From positions 1 through 45,294 of the forward strand of contig JABDMU010000060.1 of the NCBI GenBank assembly GCA_013001285.1: a stretch of DNA of 45,294 bases, given 5' to 3'. Source of the stretch: Flavobacteriaceae bacterium. GTDB taxonomy: Bacteria > Bacteroidota > Bacteroidia > Flavobacteriales > Flavobacteriaceae. Below the pieces are notes generated by a model that was not told the DNA's origin, did no database searches, and worked only from the letters and a program-made list of their open reading frames with translations. Below, piece by piece: positions 1 to 10,168 of the stretch (its first letter is position 1; each line of letters begins with the position of its first letter). The position numbers and the translations under genes were made by a program.

Positions 1-2291
1 CAGAATTGAGAAATACTGGTCAACCTACAGTAGACAAAATGCTGACCTATAAGATCCCTTCATTTAACTCAACAAATCAAACCATTTCCGATGCAACAGC
101 GCATTTTGATCCAGCCGATTTAAGAGGTCTGGGTCCAAGTAGAACGTTGGTATTAGTGAATGGGAAAAGAAAAAATCAAAGTGCATTGGTCTATATTAAT
201 GATACACCAGGTAAAGGTGAAGTTGGAGTAGATTTAAAAAGTATTCCAGCTGCAGCCATTGAGCGTATTGAAGTATTGCGTGATGGAGCCTCGGCACAAT
301 ATGGGTCGGATGCCATTGCAGGTGTAATCAATATGGTTTTAAAACGCGACGTTGAATTTACAACCGTCAATGTGACTTCAGGCGTAACTACTGAAGGCGA
401 CGGATTTAATTTTGGTGCCGATTTAAATACAGCCATAAAGATAGGTGAGAATGGTGGATTTCTAAATTTCACTGCTGGATATTATGAACAAGAAGAGACG
501 AATCGTGCTGGAACTCCAGGCGAAGATGTGCTTTTTGGAATCGCTTCTGATGACCCTGATTGGGGTGCCTGGCTCGCTCAAAACCCAGACTTGGGTATGA
601 CTGTTGGTCAGCCTGAAATTAAGAAAACCGATGTATTTTATAACGTAGGAATACCTTTTAAAAGCGGTAATGGAGAAGTCTATACTTTTGGAGGTCTTAC
701 GTATAGAAAAGGGAAAAGCTTCGCTTTATACAGAGCGCCATATTGGGTGCCAGACCCATTTAATTTATTACACGAAGCAGGAACTACCTATCAAGGATTT
801 CAGCCAACATTTGAAACTGACATTAGAGATAATAATGCTACACTTGGTGTAAAATTTGAAGCACTTGATTTTAATGTCGATGTTAGTGGATCATTCGGAC
901 GAAATGCTGTGGATTATATGGTCAATAACAGTTTGAATCCCGTTTTAGGCGCTTCAAGTCCAACCTCATTTGACGTAGGTGCCTATACGTTTAGTAATCT
1001 ATTGGCAAACTTAGATATATCCAGAAATTTTGGTGATGTGAATATTGCCTTTGGTGCCGAAATTAAAGAAGAGCGATTTACCTCCAAGGCTGGCCAACCA
1101 GCTTCCTATGTTGGAAACGGCGTACAATCATTCCCAGGCTTACAACCAAGTAACGAAGTGTCTGCCAAACGTGATAATTATGGAATATATGCGGACCTTG
1201 AATGGGAACCAACTGAAGAATTTTTAATAGGAGGTGCTGTCCGCTATGAGGATTTTAGTGATTTTGGCGACAATACCTCTTGGAAAGTTAATGCACGTTA
1301 CTCTCTTGGTGATGAAGGTGCCATTAGAGGTTCTTACAGTACTGGTTTTAGAGCGCCATCATTGCATCAAATTTATTTAAGTAATATTCAAACATTGATT
1401 TCTGGAGGTACAGTTTCCAATCAAGGTACTTTTAATAACGTCGATCCTGTAATTAGAGATGGACTTGGGGTTCCACAATTATCTGCTGAAACTTCTAAAA
1501 ATATTACCGCGGGAATTACCTATAAACCTGTGAGTAATCTTTCATTGTCTGTAGATTTTTATAATGTGAAAGTTGATGATCGTGTACTCTTTACTGGTGA
1601 AATTGGATTTGACGGTGACTCAGGATCGACCAATTCGGTTGAACAAATTTTATTAGACAATCAAATCACAAGTTTAAAGTTCTTTGTCAATGCGGTAAAC
1701 ACCAATACTACTGGTGTCGATGTTGTTGCGAGCTATAGAAATATTGAGTTGGGTTCAGGAAATTTGACAGCAACCTTAGCTGCAAATTTTAATGAAACTA
1801 AAATTGATGGACAAATTGATACTCCTGATCTTCTAGCTCAAAATGGATATGAGATTTTTAATAGAAAAGAACAATCTAGAATTACATCGGCAAGACCAAA
1901 AACAAAGGTTTTGTTAGGATTTGATTACAATGTTGATAAATGGAATTTCATTTTAAATAACACTTATTTTGGTGAAGTTAGTTGGAAACATTCTAATAAC
2001 GGATTGAATGGCGCCGATTTAGGTAATGGACCATTGCCAACTGAAGACTCTGCATTTGATCAAACCTTTGCAGGAAAAATCGTTACAGATCTTATTATAT
2101 CCTATGATTTTAGTGATAAAATTACAGCGGGCGTATCGGTTAACAATTTGTTAAATGTTTATCCTGATGAGATTGATACAAAAGGGGATTTTGTAACTGA
2201 TCTTGGTGGTCGTTTCAAATATCCTTGGGAAGTCAATCAATTTGGATTTAACGGAACCATAATAAATGGAAGTATCTCTTTTAAGTTCTAA
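1..2291 (+). CDS. TonB-dependent receptor, 5' end outside window
   Basis: This is an outer-membrane TonB-dependent receptor, which takes up a bulky substrate using energy passed from TonB-ExbBD. The reading frame is open to the left edge (codons from base 3), so the signal peptide, any carboxypeptidase-like N-terminal domain and the TonB box lie outside the window. What is visible begins in the plug domain, with the conserved stretches LRGLGPSRTLVLVNGKRKN and AIERIEVLRDGASAQYGSDA. A long beta-barrel follows, ending in a terminal aromatic residue (SISFKF), as expected for barrel insertion. It aligns throughout with the next gene, so the two are tandem paralogues. No SusD gene lies downstream, so a glycan-utilisation locus is not supported here. 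The substrate cannot be told from the sequence. Confidence 0.93.
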   Translation, partial: ELRNTGQPTVDKMLTYKIPSFNSTNQTISDATAHFDPADLRGLGPSRTLVLVNGKRKNQSALVYINDTPGKGEVGVDLKSIPAAAIERIEVLRDGASAQYGSDAIAGVINMVLKRDVEFTTVNVTSGVTTEGDGFNFGADLNTAIKIGENGGFLNFTAGYYEQEETNRAGTPGEDVLFGIASDDPDWGAWLAQNPDLGMTVGQPEIKKTDVFYNVGIPFKSGNGEVYTFGGLTYRKGKSFALYRAPYWVPDPFNLLHEAGTTYQGFQPTFETDIRDNNATLGVKFEALDFNVDVSGSFGRNAVDYMVNNSLNPVLGASSPTSFDVGAYTFSNLLANLDISRNFGDVNIAFGAEIKEERFTSKAGQPASYVGNGVQSFPGLQPSNEVSAKRDNYGIYADLEWEPTEEFLIGGAVRYEDFSDFGDNTSWKVNARYSLGDEGAIRGSYSTGFRAPSLHQIYLSNIQTLISGGTVSNQGTFNNVDPVIRDGLGVPQLSAETSKNITAGITYKPVSNLSLSVDFYNVKVDDRVLFTGEIGFDGDSGSTNSVEQILLDNQITSLKFFVNAVNTNTTGVDVVASYRNIELGSGNLTATLAANFNETKIDGQIDTPDLLAQNGYEIFNRKEQSRITSARPKTKVLLGFDYNVDKWNFILNNTYFGEVSWKHSNNGLNGADLGNGPLPTEDSAFDQTFAGKIVTDLIISYDFSDKITAGVSVNNLLNVYPDEIDTKGDFVTDLGGRFKYPWEVNQFGFNGTIINGSISFKF

Positions 2292-2312
2292 TTAAAAGTA
2301 GTTTAGTAAAAA

Positions 2313-2339
2313 AGCCTCAACAACTGTTGAGGTTTTTTT
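2313..2339 (+). terminator. Rho-independent terminator after first TonB receptor
   Basis: An 8-bp perfect stem (CCTCAACA at 2315-2322 pairing with TGTTGAGG at 2325-2332) is followed by a run of seven T. It lies about 20 bases after the stop codon. Its core is the same as that of the hairpin after the second receptor, which suggests the terminator was duplicated together with the gene. Confidence 0.85.
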
Positions 2340-2626
2340 ATGCACAAGCTCTATTTAAAATTTTTTCAGAAGATCTTAAAAAATGCCAATAAATGCGATC
2401 AAACATAAATCTATTTGTTCTTATAACATAAACTAGTCCATTAAAATTGATTAAAATTAAGAGAATGACCCAATAATTTTTTAAACTCTAATTAATTGAA
2501 AAACAATCATCAAGACTCTTAAATCCTTAAATTATCTCTATGAAAAGCGAATAATTATTGAGGATTAATTGGTAAAACCGTAAAAAAAATGGAGATTTGA
2601 ACATATTAACCAATCCATATTTATAT
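2340..2626. other. Intergenic region between the tandem receptors
   Basis: This AT-rich stretch precedes the second receptor. I see no open reading frame of note. A 10-base direct repeat (ATTAAAATT plus one base, at 2440-2449 and 2450-2459) is present. The best -7-like match is TCTATTTG near 2411, which departs from TAnnTTTG at one fixed position, so no promoter is called with confidence. The spacing leaves room for a long untranslated leader. Confidence 0.4.
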
Positions 2627-5263
2627 ATGAAAAGAACATTACGTTTCAACATGCTTTCATTTATTTTAATGTTTATCCCTCTAGCAATTTTTGCACAAGG
2701 AACGATAACAGGTACAATAACTGAAGCCAGTACAAGCAATCCCTTACCGGGAGCAAATATTGTAATTCAAGGAACTTCAACAGGAACTACGTCAGATTTT
2801 GATGGAAATTTCACCCTAAACGTTGATAGTTTTCCAGTTACAATTGTTATTTCTTCGGTTGGATTTGAATCACAAGAATTAACTTTTGATTCATCCCAAA
2901 CGATTAATGTAGCACTTCAAGACGGATTAGAACTTGATGAAGTGGTAATCACAGGAAACCGTTCTAAGCCAAGAACAATTTTAGATTCTCCAGTACCAAT
3001 TGATAATATTGGTGTTGAAGAACTCACAAGCGGTGGACAACCAACTATTGAATCGATGTTAACTTTTAAAGTCCCATCGTTCAATGCTCAGAACCAAGCA
3101 ATTTCTGACGCAACAGCCCACTATGATCCAGCAGATTTACGTGGATTAGGCCCGAGTAGAACACTTGTTTTGGTGAACGGAAAACGAAAAAACCAAAGTG
3201 CTCAAGTATTTTTAAATCGTACACCAGGGAAAGGTGAAGTGGGAATTGACTTGAAAAGTATTCCAGTTGCAGCCATCGAGCGCGTTGAGATCCTGAGAGA
3301 TGGTGCCTCAGCACAATATGGTTCTGATGCCATTGCTGGTGTGATCAACATGGTACTTAAGAAGGATGTTCAATACTCTACATTCACAACCAAAACAGGT
3401 ATTACTTCTGAAGGTGATGGATTTAACTTCGCTACTGACTTTAATACAAGTCTTGGGTTTGGTGAAGGTGGATTTGTAAATCTAACTTTAGGGTATTATA
3501 ATCAAGAATTAACCAATCGTGCTGGAACACCTGGAATTGCCGATTTGCCTAGTGATGCTCGTCCTAATGAAATTGCCTGGGCCGAGAACAATCCGGATTT
3601 AGGGATGAAGGTAGGTCAACCTGATTTAGAAAAAGGTGATGTGTTTGTAAATTTATCACATCCTATTGGAGACAATTCTGAATTTTACACCTTTCACGGA
3701 TACACCTTAAGGACAGGAAGAAGTTTTGCTTATTATAGAGCTCCTTACTGGAGAAGAGATGTGGCTGATGCCGGGTTTATAACAGCTCCTGAGGATTTCC
3801 AAGGATATCAACCAACTTTTGAAACTCGAATCAAAGATAATTTAAATGTTGCCGGGATCAATATGGACCTTGGCGATGGGTTTAACGCTGATCTAAGTTT
3901 GACATTTGGAAAGAACAGTGTAAGTTATACGGTTAATAATTCAGTTAACCGCGACTATTTAGCAGATAATGGTACTTCGCCTAGAACGTTTAACCCAGGT
4001 GGTTATAGTTTAAGTAATGTGATTGGAAACTTAGATTTTACAAAAGCATTTTCGGAAATGGTGAGTACCTCCTTTGGATTTGAATACAAAAGAGAAAATT
4101 TTATATCCAATGAAGGTGATCCACTTTCGTATTACGGTGGTGGTTCAGATTCTTTTGCTGGAATTAAGCCAGAAGAATCTGGAGAATGGGATCGTAATAA
4201 CTTCGCTGCTTATGCTGGTTTAGATTTTGATATTAATGAAGATCTATTGTTAGGTGTAGCTGGACGTTACGAAGATTTCTCTGATTTCGGAGATAATTTC
4301 TCATGGAAAGTTAGTGGACGTTATAAGTTAGGCGACAATGGTGCTCTAAGAGCATCTTATGGTACTGGATTTAGAGCACCAACCTTACACCAACGTCATT
4401 TAACTAATAGTCAGTACATTATTGTAGCAAGTTCACCTGAACCATTATTACAAGGAACACTTGCAAACAATAATCCTGCTGTTGAAGCGCTCGGTGTACC
4501 AAATCTGTTCGCTGAAACTTCTAAAAACCTTGCTGTAGGGATAACATATAGAGTAGATCGAAATTTCTCTGCATCTTTAGATTTCTATCAGATCAAAGTT
4601 GATGATCGTGTCTTATTCTCTTCTCAAATTGGATCAGATGATGACGATACGACAACCAACCCTGTAGAACAAATATTAGAAGATAATGGGGTAGTGGCCG
4701 TACAATTCTTTATCAATGCTGGTGATACTAAAACTACTGGTGCCGATTTGGTATTAAATTATAGAAACATCGACATGGGATCAGGAATATTGCATGCAAG
4801 TTTAGCAGCTAACTTCAATAAGACTGAAATTGATGCCATTAAGACTCCTGATGCACTAGCAGATAATGGGTATGATATTTTTGAGCGAATTGAAAAAGGT
4901 TTAATAACAAGTGCACGTCCAAGATCAAAATTTATAATTGGATTGGATTATTTAGCTGATACCTTTGAAATTGGTTTATACAACACTCTTTTTGGAAAAG
5001 TAACCATTACGTCGCCTTTAGGAGAGGAGTTTGATCAAGAATTATCATCTAAATTAGCTACAGATTTAAGTTTAAAATATAAATTTACAGATAAATTAAG
5101 TGTTACTGGAATTGTCAATAACCTATTTGATGTATACCCAGATGTAACTAAAGCCTCTACAGGAACTGCTCAAGCAGGTAGTCGTTTTGTTTACTCTTCT
5201 GAAGTACAACAATTAGGACAATTGGGAACTAACTTCAGTATAGGTCTTAATTACAGATTCTAA
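2627..5263 (+). CDS. TonB-dependent receptor with carboxypeptidase-regulatory-like N-terminal domain
   Basis: A complete 878-residue outer-membrane receptor. The ATG at 2627 is chosen because it opens directly onto a signal peptide (MKRTLRFNMLSF... ending near IFAQG). An in-frame TTG ten codons earlier would put charged and polar residues before it. Residues about 25-110 form a carboxypeptidase-D-regulatory-like beta-sandwich (PLPGANIVIQGTSTGTTSDF). A TonB-box-like LDEVVITG comes next, then the plug (RGLGPSRTLVLVNGKRKN) and a barrel ending in NYRF. It is closely similar to the truncated receptor just upstream. No SusD partner is present. Transcription ends at a strong hairpin shared with the convergent efflux operon. 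The transported substrate is unknown. Confidence 0.95.
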   Translation: MKRTLRFNMLSFILMFIPLAIFAQGTITGTITEASTSNPLPGANIVIQGTSTGTTSDFDGNFTLNVDSFPVTIVISSVGFESQELTFDSSQTINVALQDGLELDEVVITGNRSKPRTILDSPVPIDNIGVEELTSGGQPTIESMLTFKVPSFNAQNQAISDATAHYDPADLRGLGPSRTLVLVNGKRKNQSAQVFLNRTPGKGEVGIDLKSIPVAAIERVEILRDGASAQYGSDAIAGVINMVLKKDVQYSTFTTKTGITSEGDGFNFATDFNTSLGFGEGGFVNLTLGYYNQELTNRAGTPGIADLPSDARPNEIAWAENNPDLGMKVGQPDLEKGDVFVNLSHPIGDNSEFYTFHGYTLRTGRSFAYYRAPYWRRDVADAGFITAPEDFQGYQPTFETRIKDNLNVAGINMDLGDGFNADLSLTFGKNSVSYTVNNSVNRDYLADNGTSPRTFNPGGYSLSNVIGNLDFTKAFSEMVSTSFGFEYKRENFISNEGDPLSYYGGGSDSFAGIKPEESGEWDRNNFAAYAGLDFDINEDLLLGVAGRYEDFSDFGDNFSWKVSGRYKLGDNGALRASYGTGFRAPTLHQRHLTNSQYIIVASSPEPLLQGTLANNNPAVEALGVPNLFAETSKNLAVGITYRVDRNFSASLDFYQIKVDDRVLFSSQIGSDDDDTTTNPVEQILEDNGVVAVQFFINAGDTKTTGADLVLNYRNIDMGSGILHASLAANFNKTEIDAIKTPDALADNGYDIFERIEKGLITSARPRSKFIIGLDYLADTFEIGLYNTLFGKVTITSPLGEEFDQELSSKLATDLSLKYKFTDKLSVTGIVNNLFDVYPDVTKASTGTAQAGSRFVYSSEVQQLGQLGTNFSIGLNYRF

Positions 5264-5285
5264 TAAAATTTCAATTTGATTATTT

Positions 5286-5315
5286 AAAGCCTCAACAACT
5301 GTTGAGGCTTTTTTA
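5286..5315 (+). terminator. Bidirectional terminator, second TonB receptor and RND operon
   Basis: A perfect 12-bp stem (5286-5297 with 5300-5311, apex AC) has A residues on its left side and T residues on its right. It can therefore terminate both the plus-strand receptor and the minus-strand efflux operon that ends at 5323. Its core, CCTCAACA-AC-TGTTGAGG, is identical to the hairpin at 2315-2332. Confidence 0.88.
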
Positions 5316-5322
5316 TTTTATA

Positions 5323-8300
5323 TTAACGCTCTGCAAATCTAATCTTGGCTCTATTCAACAAAAAGAACATTACGGGTACAATAACCAGTGTTAAGAATGT
5401 AGCGAAGGTCAATCCGTAAATTATAGTTAATGACATGGGTTTCCAAAAAATGGTATTATCGCCGCCTAAATAAATTTTAGGATCAAATTCGGTGAATAAC
5501 GAAAAGAAATCGATATTTAATCCAACAGCCAAAGGGAATAATCCTAGAATGGTAGTTATTGCTGTTAACATCACCGGACGTAAACGTGCTCTTCCTCCTT
5601 CAACAATGGCTTCCCGATACTGTGCTCTCGTCAGTAACTTTTCTTCAGAAAGCCCGAGATCTAACTTCTTTCTATCGATGAGTAGTTGGGTATAATCTAT
5701 TAGAACAATGGCATTATTTACCACGATTCCAGCAAGAGCAATTATTCCCATCATGGTCATAATGATCACAAAATCATTTCCAAAGGTCACCATACCAAAG
5801 AGTACACCAATAAAACTTAAAATTATGGCAACAAAAATTATAATGGGTTTGCTTATTGAATTGAATTGTGCCACGATAACCAATAATATCAGAGCTAATG
5901 CAATGCCTAAAGCCTTGGTTAAAAAAGCCATGTTTTTAGCTTGCTCTTCTTGTTCTCCCGTAAACTGATATGAAACGCCTTGTGGCATTTTATAACCAGC
6001 CATTAAATTGTCAACTTTACCAACAATTTCGGTTGCATTATAACCTTCTAAAGCGTTTGAGTATATAGTGATAACACGCTTTAAATCCTTTCTTTTAATT
6101 GAGCTAAAAGTGGCTATATTTCGTTTTTCTACTACAGAGGAAATAGGTACTTTTTTCAATTTTCCATTGTTATCTCTAAAGGTTACTGATTGGTTGAATA
6201 GGGCATTTTCGTTGTATCTATTCTCATTGTTAAATCGAACGTATATATCAAAATCATCCTCTCCCTCTTTATAGGTAGACGCATCAAAACCATAGATGGA
6301 TTGCCTTAAAGTTTGGCCTATCATTGATGTACTCACACCTAATTCACCTGCCTTTTTCCGATCCACAAAAACCTCCATTTCTGGTTTATTTTGATTGACA
6401 TCAAGTTTTAATTCTTCAATCCCAGGGATGTTGTTTTCATTGATGTAATTCTGAATGCTTTCGGCTTCAGCCAATAATTCATTATAGTCATCACCTTTGA
6501 TCTCCATGTTAATGGCATAACCTGCTGGTGGACCATTTTGATCTTTATCTACAATAACCGAAACACCAGGATACCCTTGAACGGCTTTTCGAAGCCCGGT
6601 CAACACATTATTACTACTAATTTTTTCGCCGTGCTCATCTACGCGGTATTTGAACTCTCTAAATAAAACCGTCACCTTGCCTTTATGTGGCATTTCATTT
6701 TGAGCGCCACCATCGGTTTGTGGATTTCCAGCGCCTTCACCAACTTGAGATATGATAGATTCGGCCATAAAATTATAGGTTTTGCCGTCTTTTAAATAGG
6801 TATATTGATCTAAATTCTCAATAACCTTTTTCTCAATTTGCTCAGTGATCTCATTGGTTTTTGCAATATCGGTTCCTTCAGGATATTCAATATAAACAAT
6901 GGCTTGATTGGCCTCATTTTCTGGAAAGAATAACACATTAGGTTGTGCAACTGCAAAAACAACAAATGATAAGATTAATAATAAGAAGGTTCCAAAAAAG
7001 AATTTGTAGGCATTGCTTCCGCGAAGCGCAAAATCAAGAAACTGCTTATATTTATTTTCTAAAATAGGCAACCATTTGTATTGAAATTTTTCTGAAAGCG
7101 GTAAGAGCACATATTTGTGCACCCATAAAAGTCCGGCGAGTAACACGAATAAATTTCCAAATCCAAATAATGCTTTGGGCCCGCCCGTAAATCCTATAAC
7201 GGAAAATAGAATTCCCACGGCAATTACGGCTATTCCCTGTTTTAATAATTGAGTTTTATCTCGTTTTAGCCACCCCAGGAAACTCATTCCTAATCCAGCT
7301 AAAAGAGCTATTGGGCCAATAACCATGAAAATAAAATTGGTTTTAAGAAGTGCCGATAGAATTAAAAGGGATCCAAAGACAAGTAGAATAATGGTCATTC
7401 TAACCAAGGTTTTTCTCCCCATTTTGGCTTCTTCGGTTTTCATAAAAACGGAGGTCAACATAGCGTTAACGATAAGGGCGACAAACAAAGATGAACCTAG
7501 AACAGTTGCCAAGGTCAATGGAAAATAGATCATGAATTTACCCATTATACCAGGCCAAAATCCTAAAGGAAGGAAAGCAGCAAGGGTAGTTGCAGTAGAA
7601 GCTATAATTGGCCAAGCGATTTCACCAACCCCTTGTTTAGCTGCTTCAATACGCGGAACGCCTTCATCCATTAATCGGTAAACGTTTTCAACAACAACAA
7701 TACCGTTATCAACCAACATACCAAGCCCCATAACGGTAGCAAAAAGCACCATAGTATTCAAAGTGATGTTTATTCCCATAAATCCACCAATAATCGGTAA
7801 TACTAAGAATGACATCATGATTGAAAGTGGAATAGCAATCCCAACAAAAATGGCATTTCTAAAACCTAGAAAAAACATGAGTACGCCAACAACTAAAAGC
7901 ACACCAAAAATAATGCTATTCTCTAATTCTGAAACTTGCGCTTTTGTTCTTGTACTTTGATCATTCGTAATAGAAATATTTAAGTTGTCAGGTAGGTAGG
8001 TTCCAACAGCTTCATCGAGAATAAGGTCAATTTTTTCGATAGCGGCAATCATATTTTCACCACTTTTCTTCATGATGCTAAGCATTACTACAGGCTTTGA
8101 ATATTCCCTAGCATAGGTCGTTCTATCTTTTTCTCTAAAATTTACTTTAGCGATATCCCTTAATAGAATGCGTCCGCCATCATTTTTCACAACCACATTT
8201 TGAAGCTCCTGTGGGTTATCGATTTCGCCGAGAACTCTGATATTACGTTGCATGCCATTTTGAACTACATTTCCACCTGAGATGGTCACATTTTCAGATT

Positions 8301-8961
8301 GTATAGCACCAATAATATCACCGAAACTCAAGTTTGAAGCTTGCATCTTATAAACATCTACAGCAACCTCGACTTCTTTATCTTCAGCACCGAGAATCTG
8401 AGCTTCTTTTATTTCAGAAAGTTCTTCAATTTCATCTTGAAGTAATTCAGCAAACTCTTTCAATTGCTCTGAGGTAAAGTCACCAGTAATATTGATATTC
8501 GCTATAGGAGTGACCTCTGAAATATTCAGATCGAAAGCATTGGGTTCAACCTTTACGCCTCCATCAATGGTTGGCCAGTCTTGTTGCGCCTTGACATTAT
8601 CTATTTTATCCTTGATCTTCACCTTAGCTTCATCAGGTGTAATATCTTCTTGAAACTCCACTTGAATAGATGAGTAATCCTGTAGCGAAGTTGATGTGAT
8701 CTTAGTGACACCAGTGATATCATCAAATGCTTCCTCAAGAGGTTTGGTAATTAATTTCTCAACATCTTCAGCCGAATTTCCTGGATAAATTGAACTCACA
8801 TAAACTTTAGATTCAATGATCTCAGGGAAGGATTCTCGTGGCAAACTGGAATAACTCATTAAACCACCAATAAGAATAATGGCAATAATAACAAATGCAG
8901 TTTTTCTGTTATCAATGGACCAAGAAGAAAGGCCGAAATATTTTATTTTTTTATTTTCCAT
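5323..8961 (-). CDS. RND efflux permease (HAE1/AcrB-like) with extra membrane segments
   Basis: This is the inner-membrane, proton-driven pump of a tripartite efflux system. It shows the expected parts: TM1 at residues 22-38, periplasmic porter domains, and TM4 with GMLVDNGIVVVEN near 414-426, which carries the acidic relay residue. The second half repeats this plan, including GIVVNNAIVLIDY. At 1212 residues it is longer than the roughly 1,040 of AcrB. The excess is mostly residues 511-640, between TM6 and TM7, which hold four further hydrophobic segments (about 518-540, 542-565, 573-594 and 598-622). An even number keeps the topology. It is the last gene of the TetR-TolC-MFP-RND operon, starting 21 bases after the adaptor gene. 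The substrate (drug, detergent or other) is not evident. Confidence 0.95.
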   Translation of the reverse strand: MENKKIKYFGLSSWSIDNRKTAFVIIAIILIGGLMSYSSLPRESFPEIIESKVYVSSIYPGNSAEDVEKLITKPLEEAFDDITGVTKITSTSLQDYSSIQVEFQEDITPDEAKVKIKDKIDNVKAQQDWPTIDGGVKVEPNAFDLNISEVTPIANINITGDFTSEQLKEFAELLQDEIEELSEIKEAQILGAEDKEVEVAVDVYKMQASNLSFGDIIGAIQSENVTISGGNVVQNGMQRNIRVLGEIDNPQELQNVVVKNDGGRILLRDIAKVNFREKDRTTYAREYSKPVVMLSIMKKSGENMIAAIEKIDLILDEAVGTYLPDNLNISITNDQSTRTKAQVSELENSIIFGVLLVVGVLMFFLGFRNAIFVGIAIPLSIMMSFLVLPIIGGFMGINITLNTMVLFATVMGLGMLVDNGIVVVENVYRLMDEGVPRIEAAKQGVGEIAWPIIASTATTLAAFLPLGFWPGIMGKFMIYFPLTLATVLGSSLFVALIVNAMLTSVFMKTEEAKMGRKTLVRMTIILLVFGSLLILSALLKTNFIFMVIGPIALLAGLGMSFLGWLKRDKTQLLKQGIAVIAVGILFSVIGFTGGPKALFGFGNLFVLLAGLLWVHKYVLLPLSEKFQYKWLPILENKYKQFLDFALRGSNAYKFFFGTFLLLILSFVVFAVAQPNVLFFPENEANQAIVYIEYPEGTDIAKTNEITEQIEKKVIENLDQYTYLKDGKTYNFMAESIISQVGEGAGNPQTDGGAQNEMPHKGKVTVLFREFKYRVDEHGEKISSNNVLTGLRKAVQGYPGVSVIVDKDQNGPPAGYAINMEIKGDDYNELLAEAESIQNYINENNIPGIEELKLDVNQNKPEMEVFVDRKKAGELGVSTSMIGQTLRQSIYGFDASTYKEGEDDFDIYVRFNNENRYNENALFNQSVTFRDNNGKLKKVPISSVVEKRNIATFSSIKRKDLKRVITIYSNALEGYNATEIVGKVDNLMAGYKMPQGVSYQFTGEQEEQAKNMAFLTKALGIALALILLVIVAQFNSISKPIIIFVAIILSFIGVLFGMVTFGNDFVIIMTMMGIIALAGIVVNNAIVLIDYTQLLIDRKKLDLGLSEEKLLTRAQYREAIVEGGRARLRPVMLTAITTILGLFPLAVGLNIDFFSLFTEFDPKIYLGGDNTIFWKPMSLTIIYGLTFATFLTLVIVPVMFFLLNRAKIRFAER

Positions 8962-8982
8962 AATAATGGTTGGCGTTTAATT

Positions 8983-10146
8983 TTATTGCACTTTAACATC
9001 GAGTCCATCTCGCATGGTGATGGCTCCATCTTTAACAATGATTTGCCCTGATTCGAGACCATTTAAAACCTCTATATAACCATTATATGAAAGTCCAGTT
9101 TCAATTTTGGTTTTTATCACCTTGGCTTCAGAATCCTCCAAGTCGTTTATGAGATAAACAAATTTATCACCTCGTGCATTTTCCTGAATGACGTTATCGG
9201 GGATGACTATGGCATTTTCTTTTGAATAGTCATTAATGAGTAGATTAGCCACAAGATTTGGCTTGATCAATTGCTCTTTATTAGGTATCCCTATTTCTAC
9301 TTCAAAAGTTCTATTATTTGGATTGATAAAATTTCCTACTTGCCTCACCTCGCCAGTAATATTTTGCCCAAGGGATGGAAATTTAACATGAACAGCTGTT
9401 CCTTTTGTAATGGTGCTTAGGTAATTCTCCGGAATTGATGCTTTTACGAACATGTTCTTTAAACTTACAATACGCATGAGTTGAGTTCCTCCAGGCGATA
9501 CCACTTGACCTTGATCAGTAATGATCTCATCAATTGTACCGCTAAATGGTGCTCTAACTGTGGTTTTACTCAATTGAGCTTGCATTTGCTTTACAGAACT
9601 TTCTAAGCTTTCCATATTGGCTTTAGCCTGTAAATATTGGATCTCACTACCAATTTTTTGTTCCCATAACCTCTTTTGTCTTTCAAATGTTGTTTGGGCC
9701 AATTGGAATTGGGTTTGAAGTTGTGCCAACTGACTCGATAAGCCGCCATCATCAATTCTGGCTAACAGTTGACCCTTCGATACATATTGGCCTTCTTTCA
9801 CATATACAGTGGTAAGTGTTCCTGAATATTCTGGATATATAATCAAGTTCTCATTGGTATCTACACTTCCCTGTATATCAATAAAATGATTAAAAAGAGT
9901 GTCTTTTATTTTAAAGGACGTCACTAAAGGCAGTCGTTTAAGTGTATCTTTTTCAGAAATGGCTTTTTCTAAAGTTCCTAGGACATCGCTTATACTGTCG
10001 TAAGATTGTATAATTTCATCACGTTTCATTTTCATTTTTACGAGATCACCTTCTTCAATAATTGATTCGACAGAATCAGTATTTTTTTCACCACCACATG
10101 AAACTATGAGTAATGATGTCAAGATTAATGTGAAAATATATTTCAT
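8983..10146 (-). CDS. RND efflux periplasmic adaptor (membrane-fusion protein), lipoprotein
   Basis: This 387-residue adaptor links the RND permease to the outer-membrane channel. The N-terminus is a lipoprotein signal with lipobox LIVSC and Cys17 as the modified residue, so it is probably anchored in the inner membrane. In order it has a short coiled region, a first half lipoyl motif (VYVKEGQYVSKGQLLARIDD, about 113-132), an alpha-helical hairpin rich in Q, L and E (about 135-195), the second lipoyl half (VRAPFSGTIDE), a beta-barrel domain and a membrane-proximal domain ending in RDGLDVKV. It starts 22 bases after the TolC-like gene and precedes the permease by 21 bases, which fits one transcript. 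Confidence 0.95.
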   Translation of the reverse strand: MKYIFTLILTSLLIVSCGGEKNTDSVESIIEEGDLVKMKMKRDEIIQSYDSISDVLGTLEKAISEKDTLKRLPLVTSFKIKDTLFNHFIDIQGSVDTNENLIIYPEYSGTLTTVYVKEGQYVSKGQLLARIDDGGLSSQLAQLQTQFQLAQTTFERQKRLWEQKIGSEIQYLQAKANMESLESSVKQMQAQLSKTTVRAPFSGTIDEIITDQGQVVSPGGTQLMRIVSLKNMFVKASIPENYLSTITKGTAVHVKFPSLGQNITGEVRQVGNFINPNNRTFEVEIGIPNKEQLIKPNLVANLLINDYSKENAIVIPDNVIQENARGDKFVYLINDLEDSEAKVIKTKIETGLSYNGYIEVLNGLESGQIIVKDGAITMRDGLDVKVQ

Positions 10147-10168
10147 TTCTTATGATTTTTGAGTTTGA

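Noticed and set aside
2440-2459. 10-base AT-rich direct repeat before the second TonB receptor
   Set aside because: Repeats this short and AT-only are expected by chance in this composition.
1-5263. Polysaccharide utilisation locus
   Set aside because: There is no SusD-like gene, glycoside hydrolase or sigma/anti-sigma pair next to the receptors.
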